Shown: positions 26,179 to 36,800 of the stretch, one piece after another
Layout: every line of letters starts with the position of its first letter
Numbering within the stretch: the stretch's first letter is position 1
Assembly (NCBI GenBank): GCA_007449985.2
Contig: VIIQ02000150.1
Location: 62,001-126,000 of the forward strand
Direction of reading: 5' to 3'
Length of the DNA: 64,000 bases
Source of the DNA: Desmodesmus armatus
Taxonomy: Eukaryota > Chlorophyta > Chlorophyceae > Sphaeropleales > Scenedesmaceae
Notes under the pieces: model-generated
The model's input: the letters and a program-made list of their open reading frames with translations, nothing else
What the model was told of the DNA's origin: nothing
Database searches by the model: none
Program-made: the position numbers and the translations under genes

Positions 26179-27647
26179 CTACCTTGCATTGCAGGCGGTG
26201 CTGTATCAGATCAAGCTTGAGACAGAGTTTGACGAGCCGCCTGCTACAAGGGCACAAGTCTCACTGGCAGACCTCCTTGTGTGAGTGCCGGTCACACTGT
26301 TGCTGCTCTGATACTGAGCGTGTGGTACAAGTCTGCATTGTGGCACATGGGACACAATCGTGCAGCATACCAGGGTTGCAGGGTATCCTAAACCTCACTT
26401 GACAATACTTCCAGCCGCAAATTCCTTGAGTCCTCTGTTGCATACCTGCTCAGCTCTGCTGACGATTGAGAGTATATTTGCATCACGAAATGTTACGCTG
26501 TGTAACGTGTGTGCGCATGCAGGTATGCTGGCTTCCTAGCTGTTGCAAGGTGTGGTGGGCCTCATGTGGAGTTCCAGCCAGGGCGTACTGACAGTGCAAC
26601 CTTTGACCCAGACGGCCGCCTGCCAGCGCCCACTGAGCCTCTTTTCCACACAGTGAGTGATCCAGCAATCTTTGAGCTGCGGCAGTAATCTATCCACCTT
26701 CGGCAAGTGTGTGAGTACTTCAGTGTGGCAGACTCAAGCCTTGCGGATGTGGTAAGGTGTGCGCACACCAAGCTGCCAGTACCCTGCCTCCACACCAAGC
26801 TACCGTACACTGCACCAGCACCGATGTGTACCATTATCTTTTTTGTGTGGTGTCATTGGGACCATGTCAGCAGCAATAGCCTGACAGAGTCTGTAGGGTT
26901 GCATTGTGCTGACTGTCATGAAATGTCAGCTTGTACCTGCTGAAATTGGCTTCAAGCCTGAGTTGTGCAGTGCTGCTCAGACACTAGACCCAGCAGCTGC
27001 TGTTTTCTGCTGTGTGCCGCAGCAATCCTACTTCTGGACCAATGGCATGACCGGCTTTGGTGAGTGCTGCAGCTCGGCTCAGCTCAGCGGCTCTTGAAAG
27101 CGCTCAATAAGTTGAGACATAACACGTCGCAAGAGAGTGCACTGCAGTGTTGCTGCTTGTGTTGGTTGCCTTGGTGATGTGTGGAAACTGAGTTGCACCA
27201 CCTTACTACTGGCACAGGGCTTGACTAAGGCATGTTGCCCATGGGCAGTTGACACCAGCACTAAGACCACAGCACAGCACAGCCGTTGGCGCTGCAGCAC
27301 AGCACAGAACAAGAAGGATGTGCTGATATCCAACACACCGCATTGCATTCACAAGCTACAGCCTGTCGTGTGTTTGCTCTCATTGTCCTTCTGCTGCAAT
27401 GTCTGTAACATAGATCAACATGCCGCACCAGTACTCAGTCAGGCTGACTGAACGACTGATGGTTACTTGTGTGCTGCTCGCAGACATGGTGAATCTGCTG
27501 ACCGCCCACAGCACTGCCTGCTTTGGTGTGGGTTGTTTGGACAACACACCCAGCAGGTATGAGGATGTGCATCAGCCCACGCAGTGCATGCGCCGCATGG
27601 CTGGTGTTGAAATGGGTGCTCTCTTAGCAGCAGCAGCAGCAGCAACA

Positions 27648-27683
<36 letters not shown>

Positions 27684-30600
27684 CAGTCATCACCGACTGT
27701 ATCTGATGATCTGATGGGTGCGTGTCTAAAGAGAGCCTGCATGTTGACCTACGACGCTAATTGAATACTCTTTTGGACGTCATCTGACACTTGCATGGCC
27801 GCTGGGCCGTACACATGGTGTGTGCTATTCTATAGGTATGATGCTGACTGGGTGCGCCAGATGTTGACCGTGACGACAGCCACAGATCCCCGCATCTGCC
27901 AGGTGCGTTGACCCCTGGTCCCTGCCTGGTGGCAGTAGTTCCAAACTATTGAATGGACTCAGGCTGTGGATGGAGGTGCATGTCTTGCTGTATCCGTAAG
28001 CTATGCCTCTCGGGCACCTGGCACCAGCCTCCCTGGGTGCTTGCATGTGGCAAAGCGAATGCCGCGCTTTGCTAGTGCCTCCTCTTGTAACTGTGCATGG
28101 AAACGGGCGCTCTCGACACGTGCAGTACAGTACCGTACCGTAGTGACTGTGCAGTCTGCTTCCTTCTGTCAGTCATGTATTTCAGTCAATTTGTATGATC
28201 GGCCGCTCCCTGACAAAGTATGCTGCACCCGTTTGAACTGCCGCCTTTCTGCTGTCACCCTGCCCTTCTACAGTTCCAACCAGTGGCACCAGACGTGCCA
28301 GAAGTGCCAGATATCATAGAGCCCCCAGTCGATCCAATCGAAGAACCCATTGACGTACCCAGGCCAGGCCCCACTCCTGTTCAAATGTGCTTCCTGCCAT
28401 CCGATGTTGAGTTCAACGCCAGGGCAGACACCCGGGGTTACCTCACGGCCCTGGTTGGCCAGACGACCATCCCTGCCGCAGCAGCTGGGGGCAACCTCCC
28501 ATGCAACTACCAGCCTGGAGTGTGAGTGCAGGGGGGTTGGGGGCGGTGGCAGGATGGGGAGAACATGACACTCTGCTGGCACCCTGAGGGCACAAGGCAT
28601 CACAAGCATCACTATTAGTGATCACTGCCAGCAGTGCTGGCAATTGCACAGCATGCTGCCGGGTCCTTGCGTGCCATGCATGTGTGAGGTGGCTTACTGA
28701 TGCGACATTTGGCATGACATCCACTATGATTGATTGAGAGTGCGCCGCATGTTGGGCTAACATATCCCATGCCCGGTGGTTGTATAGATGCAGACCTCAA
28801 ATGGCGGCCGCCACATACAGCGCAGGCACCGGGGATTCGGCGGCGCCAAAGGATGCTGTTGTGTTTGTACAAGCAATGACAGGCGCAGCCTACGGACTGT
28901 ACTGCTGAGTGTACTAAGATGCTGACATGCGCTGTTCGGATAGACACCGTTTGTGCGGCACACATACACACACCTTTCAGCATGCCATAAGGTGTCCGGT
29001 GGTGGACGTGAGCCCTGTATACGTGCACAATGCCTTGCCATGACACGTCATGCTGATAGCCAGCCGCTGTTAGCGGGAAGCCACACATGCACTACCACTG
29101 CACGTGCAGTGCAGCACTGCAAGTACAGAGGTAGTGCCTGTGTGGCTCCACGGTGACAGCAGCTGTGGGCCATCAGCATGACATGTCTTGGCGAGGCAGT
29201 GTGCACTGGTGCACGTACAGAGGTAGTGCCTGCGTGGATTCAGGCTAGGCTAGCTAGCTGACTTCAGGCTAGGCTAGGCTAGCTTTCCTGATCAATAGTG
29301 TGATCGTCCTGCCTGCATGTTACTATTGGTGTGCAGCCTCACACCCATGTGTGGCTGTTGCAGTTGTAGTCTCAACACCACTCAGCCCAGGGAAGGTTGA
29401 TCCTAGGTTCTGCATGTGTGATGTGTTGCTGTACTGTTGCAGGCCTGAGGTTCATGGTCAGTGTGACGTGGGTGTGGGTGTGGGCTTTGACTTCACCCCC
29501 TTCAGGATTGTCTCAACAACCGAGGTAAGCAGCTGCCATGTATGAGGGAATGTCAGCAAAGGGCACCGTTATGCAGCACGCTGCAGCGTCAGTGTTCATC
29601 TTTCCTCCCAACAAATCAAGCAAGATCTGACTATACCTACCATGTCAGCCGACAGCGTCTTCTGCATGTCTGGCCTCAACCTGGTGCTGCTGCAAGGCTG
29701 GGCTGGTGTGGCCGCAGCCTTGCCTGGGACAGCATTGATGCAAGTGCTCTGCATGGCAGGAGTGCTAACAGCACTGCGCAGTGCATGCCGAGTGAAGCTG
29801 AAGCTGAAGCACCCTAGGGCCAGTGTCAATCGTACTTCACAACACACCGTTACTGTGTATCGCAACTGTAACTGGGTTTTAAATTGCAGGGCAACGTGAA
29901 CATGTGTGCCAGGATCAATTTGCCATTGGACGCCAGGAGTCACTGCCCACGTGGGCCAGCCGTCATCAGCAGCTTCCAGAACGCCGTTGCCACCAGTTTC
30001 TTCAAAATGAGCAAGCAGTACGGCACAGCCGCTGGGGCTGTGGCTGGGGCACCCTGGGGAGTTCAGAGGCAGCCCTGTCAGGTGTGTGTTAAGTTTGAGG
30101 CAACCTGTAATCTATGGTTTAGGGTTTAGGATTGGGAATGTAGGGTATAGGGTTGGGAATGTAGCCTGCCTGAAGCCTGCAGTCTCACACGTTGATCACT
30201 CTGTGAACCTTACTTGACTGAAGTCTGCCAGTCAGACGCCTGGAAGTCCTTTGAAGACTCCTGGATGCTGACTGTCAGACTTCCGTCAAGTATGACTCAC
30301 AGAGTGATCAATGTGTGAGACTGCAGGCTTAGTTGCATCACATAGCAGCAACGGCGGCTGCACGGCACGCTTTGCCAGCTCTCAGTTGAAACGGCTCTTG
30401 ACCGCTCTCCTCTGTCTGCGTTTGCAAAAAGCCACACTGACGCTGCTGCATGGCTGTGCAGCCTCATGCGTCCTTTCCCTGCAGCATCATATGTGTTGCC
30501 AGTTCAAGCACGCCCCAAAGGAGCACTGCCAGGATCATACTGGCAGCAAGCACCGCCAATAACTGACCTGATTCACCGTGCTCATGTGCTGCTGCTGCTG

Positions 30601-30797
30601 CATCACTCCTGCAGCCCGGACTCATTCAGATTGGCCGTGGCGCTGGCCTCCAAGTCCCCAGCCCTGCCTGCCTGTGTTGTCCCAACCCTCCTCCCCAAGA
30701 CTTCAACCTGGGCTTGGAACCTGGACCTATCCCCCTGCCAGTCACACCTGTTACCCCTGCACCTCCTGTTCAGCTAGCTGCCAATAGCACAGCATAA
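23606..30797 (+). CDS. Secreted haem peroxidase, class II-like, 14 exons, 578 aa
   Basis: Exons: 23606-23807, 24216-24352, 24809-24828, 25130-25330, 25614-25692, 26195-26280, 26523-26652, 27023-27059, 27484-27556, 27836-27902, 28274-28521, 29443-29524, 29890-30081, 30615-30797, with agreeing phases. A signal peptide (MLPAAAWARLALLTCMLA...SHA) precedes the catalytic domain. The distal site is IRMAFHDCGTFD (catalytic Arg and His four apart, Asp for Ca2+), with His carried by the 20-nt third exon. FGCNGSLRWE, VSLADLLVYAG and PGRTDS follow. The proximal haem ligand is in MVNLLTAHSTACFG. CLDNTPSRYDADW, PSDVEFNARADTRG and FQNAVATSFFKMSKQYG follow the order seen in fungal class II peroxidases. A Pro/Glu-rich linker of about 30 residues (PDVPEVPDIIEPPVDPIEEP) and a Cys-containing segment interrupt the distal half. 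The tail is Pro-rich. Likely role: H2O2-dependent oxidation outside the cell. The last exon is the least certain. Confidence 0.85.
24809..24828 (+). other. 20-nt microexon carrying the distal peroxidase His
   Basis: ATC CGC ATG GCG TTC CAT GA lies between an AAG acceptor and a GTGAGT donor. It joins the upstream RFARLF exon to the downstream CGTFD exon in phase and restores R-M-A-F-H-D-C. Without it the enzyme has no catalytic Arg or His. Confidence 0.85.
30173..30330. repeat. Intronic ~158-bp foldback (hairpin) inside the peroxidase gene
   Basis: The left arm begins AAGCCTGCAGTCTCACAC and the right arm ends GTGTGAGACTGCAGGCTT. The two arms match over about 73 nt with roughly ten mismatches around a tiny loop near the TCCTTTGAAGA sequence. 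It lies in the intron between exons 13 and 14, on the sense strand. It could be a small-RNA precursor or a MITE; no clear target-site duplication is visible. Confidence 0.85.
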
Positions 30798-30896
30798 TCG
30801 ACAACTGATTTAGGGTCACCCTACATCCGGTATGATATCAGATGCAAGCACTGGTCATACGGCTCACAACAGCATGCTGGTGATGGTGTGTGTGGC

Positions 30897-31115
30897 AGTG
30901 GGGTCGGTGTGCGTTCTACCCGCACGGTGTATGCTTGATGTGTTCGCACGTCTTGGCGGAACCGGGTGTGTGTGGGAGTGGGGTGGGTGTGCGTTCCGCA
31001 CGGTGTATGCTTGATGTGTTCGTACGTCTTGGCGGAACCGGGTGTGTGTGGGAGTGGGGTCGGTGTGCGTTCTACCCGCACGGTGTATGCTTGATGTGTT
31101 CGTACGTCTTGGCGG
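30897..31115. repeat. Minisatellite, 3 copies of a 75-79-bp unit
   Basis: Three copies of a unit with GTGGGAGTGGGGTCGGTG, then CACGGTGTATGCTTGATG, then CGTACGTCTTGGCGGAACC. Copies 1 and 3 carry CTACCCG before the CACGG block; copy 2 lacks four of these bases. Confidence 0.85.
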
Positions 31116-32443
31116 GCCCCATAGAGTGGTGTGCAGCTGGGCGCTGACGCTGTGTGGGTGGTGTTTACTCAACTGGGAGCTGAGTGGTCATAACTAGTCG
31201 TGACCGGAACGTTCATCGTGTGCTTGCTGGAGCGTATGCAACTGTGGGAGTTCGTACGACACGTTCCCTGCCGTATATGCTGCTCTCTGGGCTACTGTTG
31301 CTTAGTGCCTTGGGTGCAGCAGTTGTGGCAGCCGCGGCTGAGAGATGTGTGGCAACACTGTATCCTTTGCGGCTGGACATCAACCCCACCATGCTTCCTG
31401 ACTAGTCACACATGCCTCATGTCCAGACCAAAACAACACAGCCATCGTAACACTTGTGCTGTGGTATTTCTGTTTTGCTGGTGCAGCTCAGTTGCTGCTA
31501 TGCCAGTGTCTGCAACACATCCAGGGGTGTTCAACACCAAGTTGGTGGCAGTGTTCCCTTGCCCACACGTTGGTGAGTGGTGTTTATCACACCAGGATCC
31601 TCTGGTGATGTTTTGCCCCACCGTTGTTGTGTTCAAAATCTGGAGGTTACCATGTGTGTGCACATAGTGTGTGTGCTGGTACTCAAGGTGGGTGCTGGCA
31701 AGGTCCTGTGCGGTATAAGAATGTTTGTTGTGTGGCCGCAACACATGGTCGGGGCTTGCTCCAAGTACTGCTCTGTGCAGAGCGGAGAGTGGAGAGTGGA
31801 GAGTGGAGAGTGGAGGTTCAGCCTGCCTGCCAAGTTGGGCAGTGGGTGCGAGGCTTTACATGTCGTGGCTGTACTATTATCGTACATCCCCCTTTCCATC
31901 TTTTTACTACCTTCTTTCCCTTCCACTGTCTTTATTTATCACCATTTTACACACGTACCAAGTACTTACTTGTTCAACAAGACAAAGGTTAGTTTGCTGC
32001 CTCGGTCCTGCACAGCCAGCTGTACGGCTCGGCTGATTGTGTATACTGATGTGTGCTGGAGTGGGGTCGTGCCAGGGATTGGTATGTCATACTATGGGGC
32101 TCGTACGTTTTTTTGGGGGAAAGTTCAATGTTGCTGTGTGCTGGCCAGGGCAGCATTAGTGGCATGCTCGGGATCAACGGGTGTTGTTGTCTGGGGGAAT
32201 GTAGGCAGTACGGACAGCTAAAACATTAGCTGATCCCCTGCAGCCAGAATAATTTTGAATGGTTGCGCAGCATGTGACAATGCAGGGATGCTGGTCAGGT
32301 GCTTGCTGTCTTGTCACTTGTTTGCAGTGTTATGATGCTGTTGTTCTGTGTGCTGTGTTGTGCGGTAGCTGTTGCTGTGCCGTGCAACACTCGGCTCGAC
32401 AGCAGCCTGAAAGGCCTGCGGCTGAGCATGGAGCGCAGGCCTC

Positions 32444-32836
32444 CAACCCCTAGGGGTTGAGTCTCCAACACTAGCACTTGGCCCTTGGGAGAGAGTTCTT
32501 CCGCAGCGGTTTTCCTGCCGGCTGATGTTGTGCATTGGTGGAGCTGACATTGTCTTGATCAGCCACTGACCCCTGCAGAAGGGGTGACTCTCTTATAACA
32601 ACCCGTGGCCCCTGCACAAGGGGGAACATGCACGGGGCCTGACTACAAGTTCAAACTTTTTGCTGGTATGAGCAGCTAGCTGAACAACCCTGAAGAAGGG
32701 TGCTGCAACTGGGCGTAAGCCCAATAGCCGAAAGGCTATGGTGTTGGCAGCGAGTTGGAGGCTTGGAACAGCCAGGCCAGGCTATAGATGACCTTACCAA
32801 ACAATAAAGCAGTCAACCCTGATCAAGGGATGCTGC
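32444..32836. other. Cluster of short stem-loops with a shared CCCTGnnnAAGGG pattern
   Basis: Hairpins lie at 32444-32459 (CAACCCCTAGGGGTTG), 32569-32585 (ACCCCTGCAGAAGGGGT), 32609-32624, 32687-32701 (ACCCTGAAGAAGGGT), 32710-32723 (TGGGC GTAA GCCCA), 32724-32739 (ATAGCC GAAA GGCTAT) and 32816-32830 (ACCCTGATCAAGGG). Two have GNRA tetraloops. The CAACCCTGA..AAGGG.TGCTGCA block occurs twice, 130 bp apart. It reads like a structured RNA or a repeat derived from one, but I do not recognise a family. Confidence 0.6.
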
Positions 32837-33512
32837 ATGCGTGTGTGGTGTTTGGCTGGCCGCATGTTCACGACCTAGGATGGCACAGCTGCTGTTGCCC
32901 ATAACAGAGCCTGACCTCCGTAGTGTTGCAGGGCAGTCTGTGTGAATCTTGGCAGTCCTTGTGAGATGTGGTGTGTGCATGCGCAACTCTTTGGAGCCTC
33001 AGAAGGCTGCAGCCTTTGCAGGGTGACACTAGTCATGCCTTGTGAGCCGGCAGCTGTTTGTTTGGGTACACACATCAACCTGGCGCTGGTTGCAGGCTGA
33101 CTGTTACTTCAGGGGTTTGACAATAGGAGTACTTGTAACAAACACATGCCGCATGCATTGGCCAGGCACCCATGGACGGCCGCAATCGCATGTTGGCGCC
33201 AGTTCCCGATGCTGGTCGCACACGATTGACTGACATCACTTTGTGCACTACGTTGTGCGGAACACAAGCAAAAATGCACAAATGCACATTTACAGCTCGC
33301 CGAGAGCACGCCCCCAGCTGGCTTGCGCAGCGGCAATGCAAGCAAGCAGGCAAGAGTGACAGTTAGAGTGTGACCGCGAGTGAGAGAATGTTACACGTGC
33401 TGCTGTGTCAGAGCAGCACCAAAAATTCAATCGCCACCCATACGCTGGGAGCTGATGGAGGTGCAGAGCCACTGCCTCAATGAGCACCCTCAGAAGCCTC
33501 CTGACCAGCCTG

Positions 33513-33551
33513 GGTTTAGGGTTTAGAGTCAACCCTTAAACCCTAAACCCT
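33513..33551. repeat. Head-to-head telomere-like repeats
   Basis: Two TTTAGGG-type units are followed, after a short AGTCAA spacer, by CCCTTAAACCCTAAACCCTA, an inverted pair of the same repeat. Related short tracts occur at 30118-30155 and 58081-58114. Confidence 0.85.
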
Positions 33552-33830
33552 AGGTCAGCCACACTGTGGCTGAGGCCAGCGGCTGGCCTCAACTCACATG
33601 ACTGGTACTGCCTACGCCAACGACAACGGCCGGCCTTCACACACAGCCAACTCCAGACCAATCCCTGAAGCTACTCTTGCAGCAGCTCTTCAAGCCATAT
33701 GGTTGGCTCCCAATCACATCCGTGACTAACGCAGCACCAAGCACCAACTCTGCAACAGTCCCACGATGCTTCCATCATGTAGGTACGCACCGTTTACGCG
33801 CTGTGACGACTGCTGCTGCTGCTGCTGCTG

Positions 33831-36800
33831 CTACCTAGGCCCTAAATGGTGCAGGCCGCCCCGGTGGTACATGTGTGAGCCTCCCGCTGGAGGCCTCATC
33901 ATGCCCACACCGCTGCCTGTGCCTGCCGTCTGGCTGCTGCTGCCTGCCGCACCGCGCGTGCGTATCTCTGACACTGCGGACTCCACACAGCGCTGCAGGA
34001 CAATGTGCAGACAGCATAGCAGAGCAAAGCACGGCAAACGACGCAGATGAGAGTCAGGTCAGCAAGAGAAATGTGCCAGTAGCACGAGCGAACAAGGCAG
34101 CAGAAGATCCCTGCATTGCCTTGCACATGTGCTACCGATATGAGATGCTGCAGCACACCTGCAAACATGCGGTGCTCCTTTTCATGCACACAGGCACACA
34201 GCCGCCCCACCTACTCTCGGTATCACGTATGTCCGGCTGGCTAAAAGCTGCACAGCTCAGTGCCCAGCGCTGCGAAGGGTGCCGACACCGTGCCACTAAA
34301 TCGACACACACCCTTCTGCATCACACGAAGCCCCCCAGCCCCCAGCCCCGGCAGCATCGTGGCTGTACCCCAGGCACACACGCACCTTGATGTCAGCGTA
34401 TGACACCACCAGCAGTGACCGCTCGTCACGGCTCTGCAGCAGAACCTGCTCCGACACACCTGCATCCAACTGCAGCACCACAACAGCAGCAGCAGTTTCT
34501 GGCCTCAGTCAGGCAGCGCTGGTGATGGGGTACCAAAGGCACCGGTTGGTTACACAAGCACAACCAAGCTTGAACAACCATCCCTTCTCAACCACGAGGA
34601 CGAGCACACCCTTTCAAAACACGCGCACATGCACATGCCAGCAACCCCCACACTCACAGCTATTCCCACACCCCACATATGCATCTCCCTCCTTCCCCCT
34701 CTTGTCCCCTCTGTTCTCCCCCCTCTCTTGCCCCTCTCCCTTTTCTTCTCACACCCTCTCAGCACCTGCCCTACCCGTCAGCGGCCCCATTCACCCTCTC
34801 TCACGCCCGCTCAGCACCTGCCCCCCCCCCCCCACACACAAACTGGATGCACTCTCTGTGTCTACATACCTTGTTCAAGTTCTCCACAATGTGTCCCCAG
34901 TCAATCACCCGGCCAGCGTCCCGCTCTCCCTGGTGGAACACAAAATCGCGGAACAGCTGCAGCAGGTAGGAGTTCCCCGTGTCGCCGGATGCGGCGCCCA
35001 CGTCCGATGAAGGCCGGTCCGTCACAAACGCCAGCTTGCTCACCAGCCGGAACAAACGGGCGTTCTCCATCTCGCGAGTCAAGGCGTCCAGCTGCGGGAG
35101 CGGTGGGTGGGCGGGTGAGAGGCAGCAGCAACAGCAGCAGCAGCAGCAGCAAAGGATGAAGGGGCGAACCATGAAGAAAGGATCACGGGGAGATCAGCAC
35201 ACAGGATGTCTCAGCAGCTGAGTGTGGCCCCCACTGACTAACACTACGGGTCTGCAGCTCAGCTCACTGTGGTGGGTGCAGGACATGGGAGAGAGGAGTA
35301 GCATGCTGGGGGCATTTGCAGTGGCGGCAGTTGATCTCACGACTCAAGGCATCCAGCTGTGTGAGGGGTGTGGGTGGGTGAAGACATGGCGATGATGCCA
35401 GGCAGCAGTGAAGATGTAGGCAACCAAAGATACACAAACCAATTGGTCGGCACACACACGCATTGTCCCGCTCACCCAACTGTCCACGTTGACCCCACTC
35501 ACCAGCTGCTCGTTGAAGATGGCGAGTGTGTCCATGTCCAGCAGCAGCCTTTCCAAGAGTGCCCACCCACCCACTAGGCCTGCCACCATGTACCTCCATC
35601 CTCTGTACATGCTCACAAGCTGTACAACAACACACATACACCCCATACATACCCAAACTACACATGTACACACAAGGCTCTTCAGCCTTGTAACCCATAT
35701 CGCTCTTACACATGTACTCACCAGCTGCTCGTTGAAGATGGCGAGTGTATCCATGTCCAGCAGCAGCCTCTCCCCCAGCAGGGCACTCACAGCCCTCCAG
35801 CTGAAGCCACCCCCGTCCGCCACACCCAGCAGCAGCATCAGCAGGCGCACAAACTCGGGGCTGTAGTGGGCGTGCGCAAAGTCCAGGCTGGGGCTGGGCA
35901 GGCCACCAACGGCACATGCCAGCTGCAGCAGCAGCTGACCCATGGCCTGCAGCAGTGCAGCAACATAGGAGTGTTTTGAAATTTGGGTTTGAGTGCTGAG
36001 AAGAAAAGTGAGTGTGCACGATGCAGCAGCAGGGCAGTAGTGGAAGGTGGAGTGCGCTGTTGCATGCATGGCCGATGACCTGCAGCAGTGCGGCAGTACA
36101 GGAAACCCAGCGCTGAGACGAAGGTTGAATGTGCATTGCGCAGCAGCAGTACAGTAGCGAAAGTTGAAGTGCGCTGCTGCATGCTACAGCTGACCCATGG
36201 CCTGCAGCAGTGAGGCAGCACAGGAGGTGAGTCACAGTGCTGAGGCCGCAAGTGAGTGTGCCTGGCGCAGCAGTAGTACAGTAGCGCAAGGTGTATCGAG
36301 TGTGCCTGGCGCAGCAAAACAGCACGGTAAGGGAAAGAACAAGGAGCTGTTCATGTACTTCAGCAACACAGCAGCCTGCCGATTGAATGAGTTGCGAGGG
36401 CTTCACACCCCCAGCCTGCCGCTGAGCGGCAGCGATGCTGCAAGATGAGTATCAACCCTTGGGCGCTGAGTCGACTATTGAATTTGCATGCGTCAGTGGG
36501 TGTGGGCACATGTACTGTACTGTACTGTACTGTACTCCAGTGCCTGAAACATGCAGCCCAAAAAAAGACATGCAGCCCAAAAAAACTTGCAGCCCAGCAG
36601 CCTGAGTCTGATGACTGCCAAGTCCCTAGCGGCCTGCTCACCACGACATCATCTCGTTGCAGCTGCAGGAGGTCCTCAGCCCCTGAGGGCACCACCTCAC
36701 CCGCCAGGGCCTCACTCACACCCAGCCCACACACCTTCAGCCGACCAACGGGGGTCACCAGCACCTGCGTGTGTTTTGGGGGGGGGGGAGTGGAAATAGG

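Larger units (their letters stand above)
31116..33830. other. Intergenic region between the peroxidase and PAN3
   Basis: No gene is recognisable. A plus-strand frame at 31184-31405 has a hydrophobic stretch (LPYMLLSGLLLLSALGAAVV) and could be a small membrane protein or exon, but nothing supports it. A 7-bp GAGAGTG-type microsatellite occupies 31778-31815. The stem-loop cluster and telomere-like repeats are listed separately. The PAN3 3' UTR must lie just left of 33831. Confidence 0.5.

Noticed and set aside
27420..27764. 114-codon frame with a poly-Ala run
   Set aside because: Only 27484-27556 is coding (proximal His exon); the rest is intron with a CAG microsatellite.
30466..30777. Alternative last-exon frame of the peroxidase (VLPVQARPKGALPGSYW)
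   Set aside because: It needs a different acceptor and ends in unconvincing sequence; the frame from 30615 joins in phase and gives a Pro-rich tail like the internal linker. Some doubt remains.
32690..32740. CTGAAGA ... CGAAA resembling a hammerhead ribozyme core
   Set aside because: The required stem II and closing stem III do not form around these strings; the local sequence folds into simple hairpins instead.
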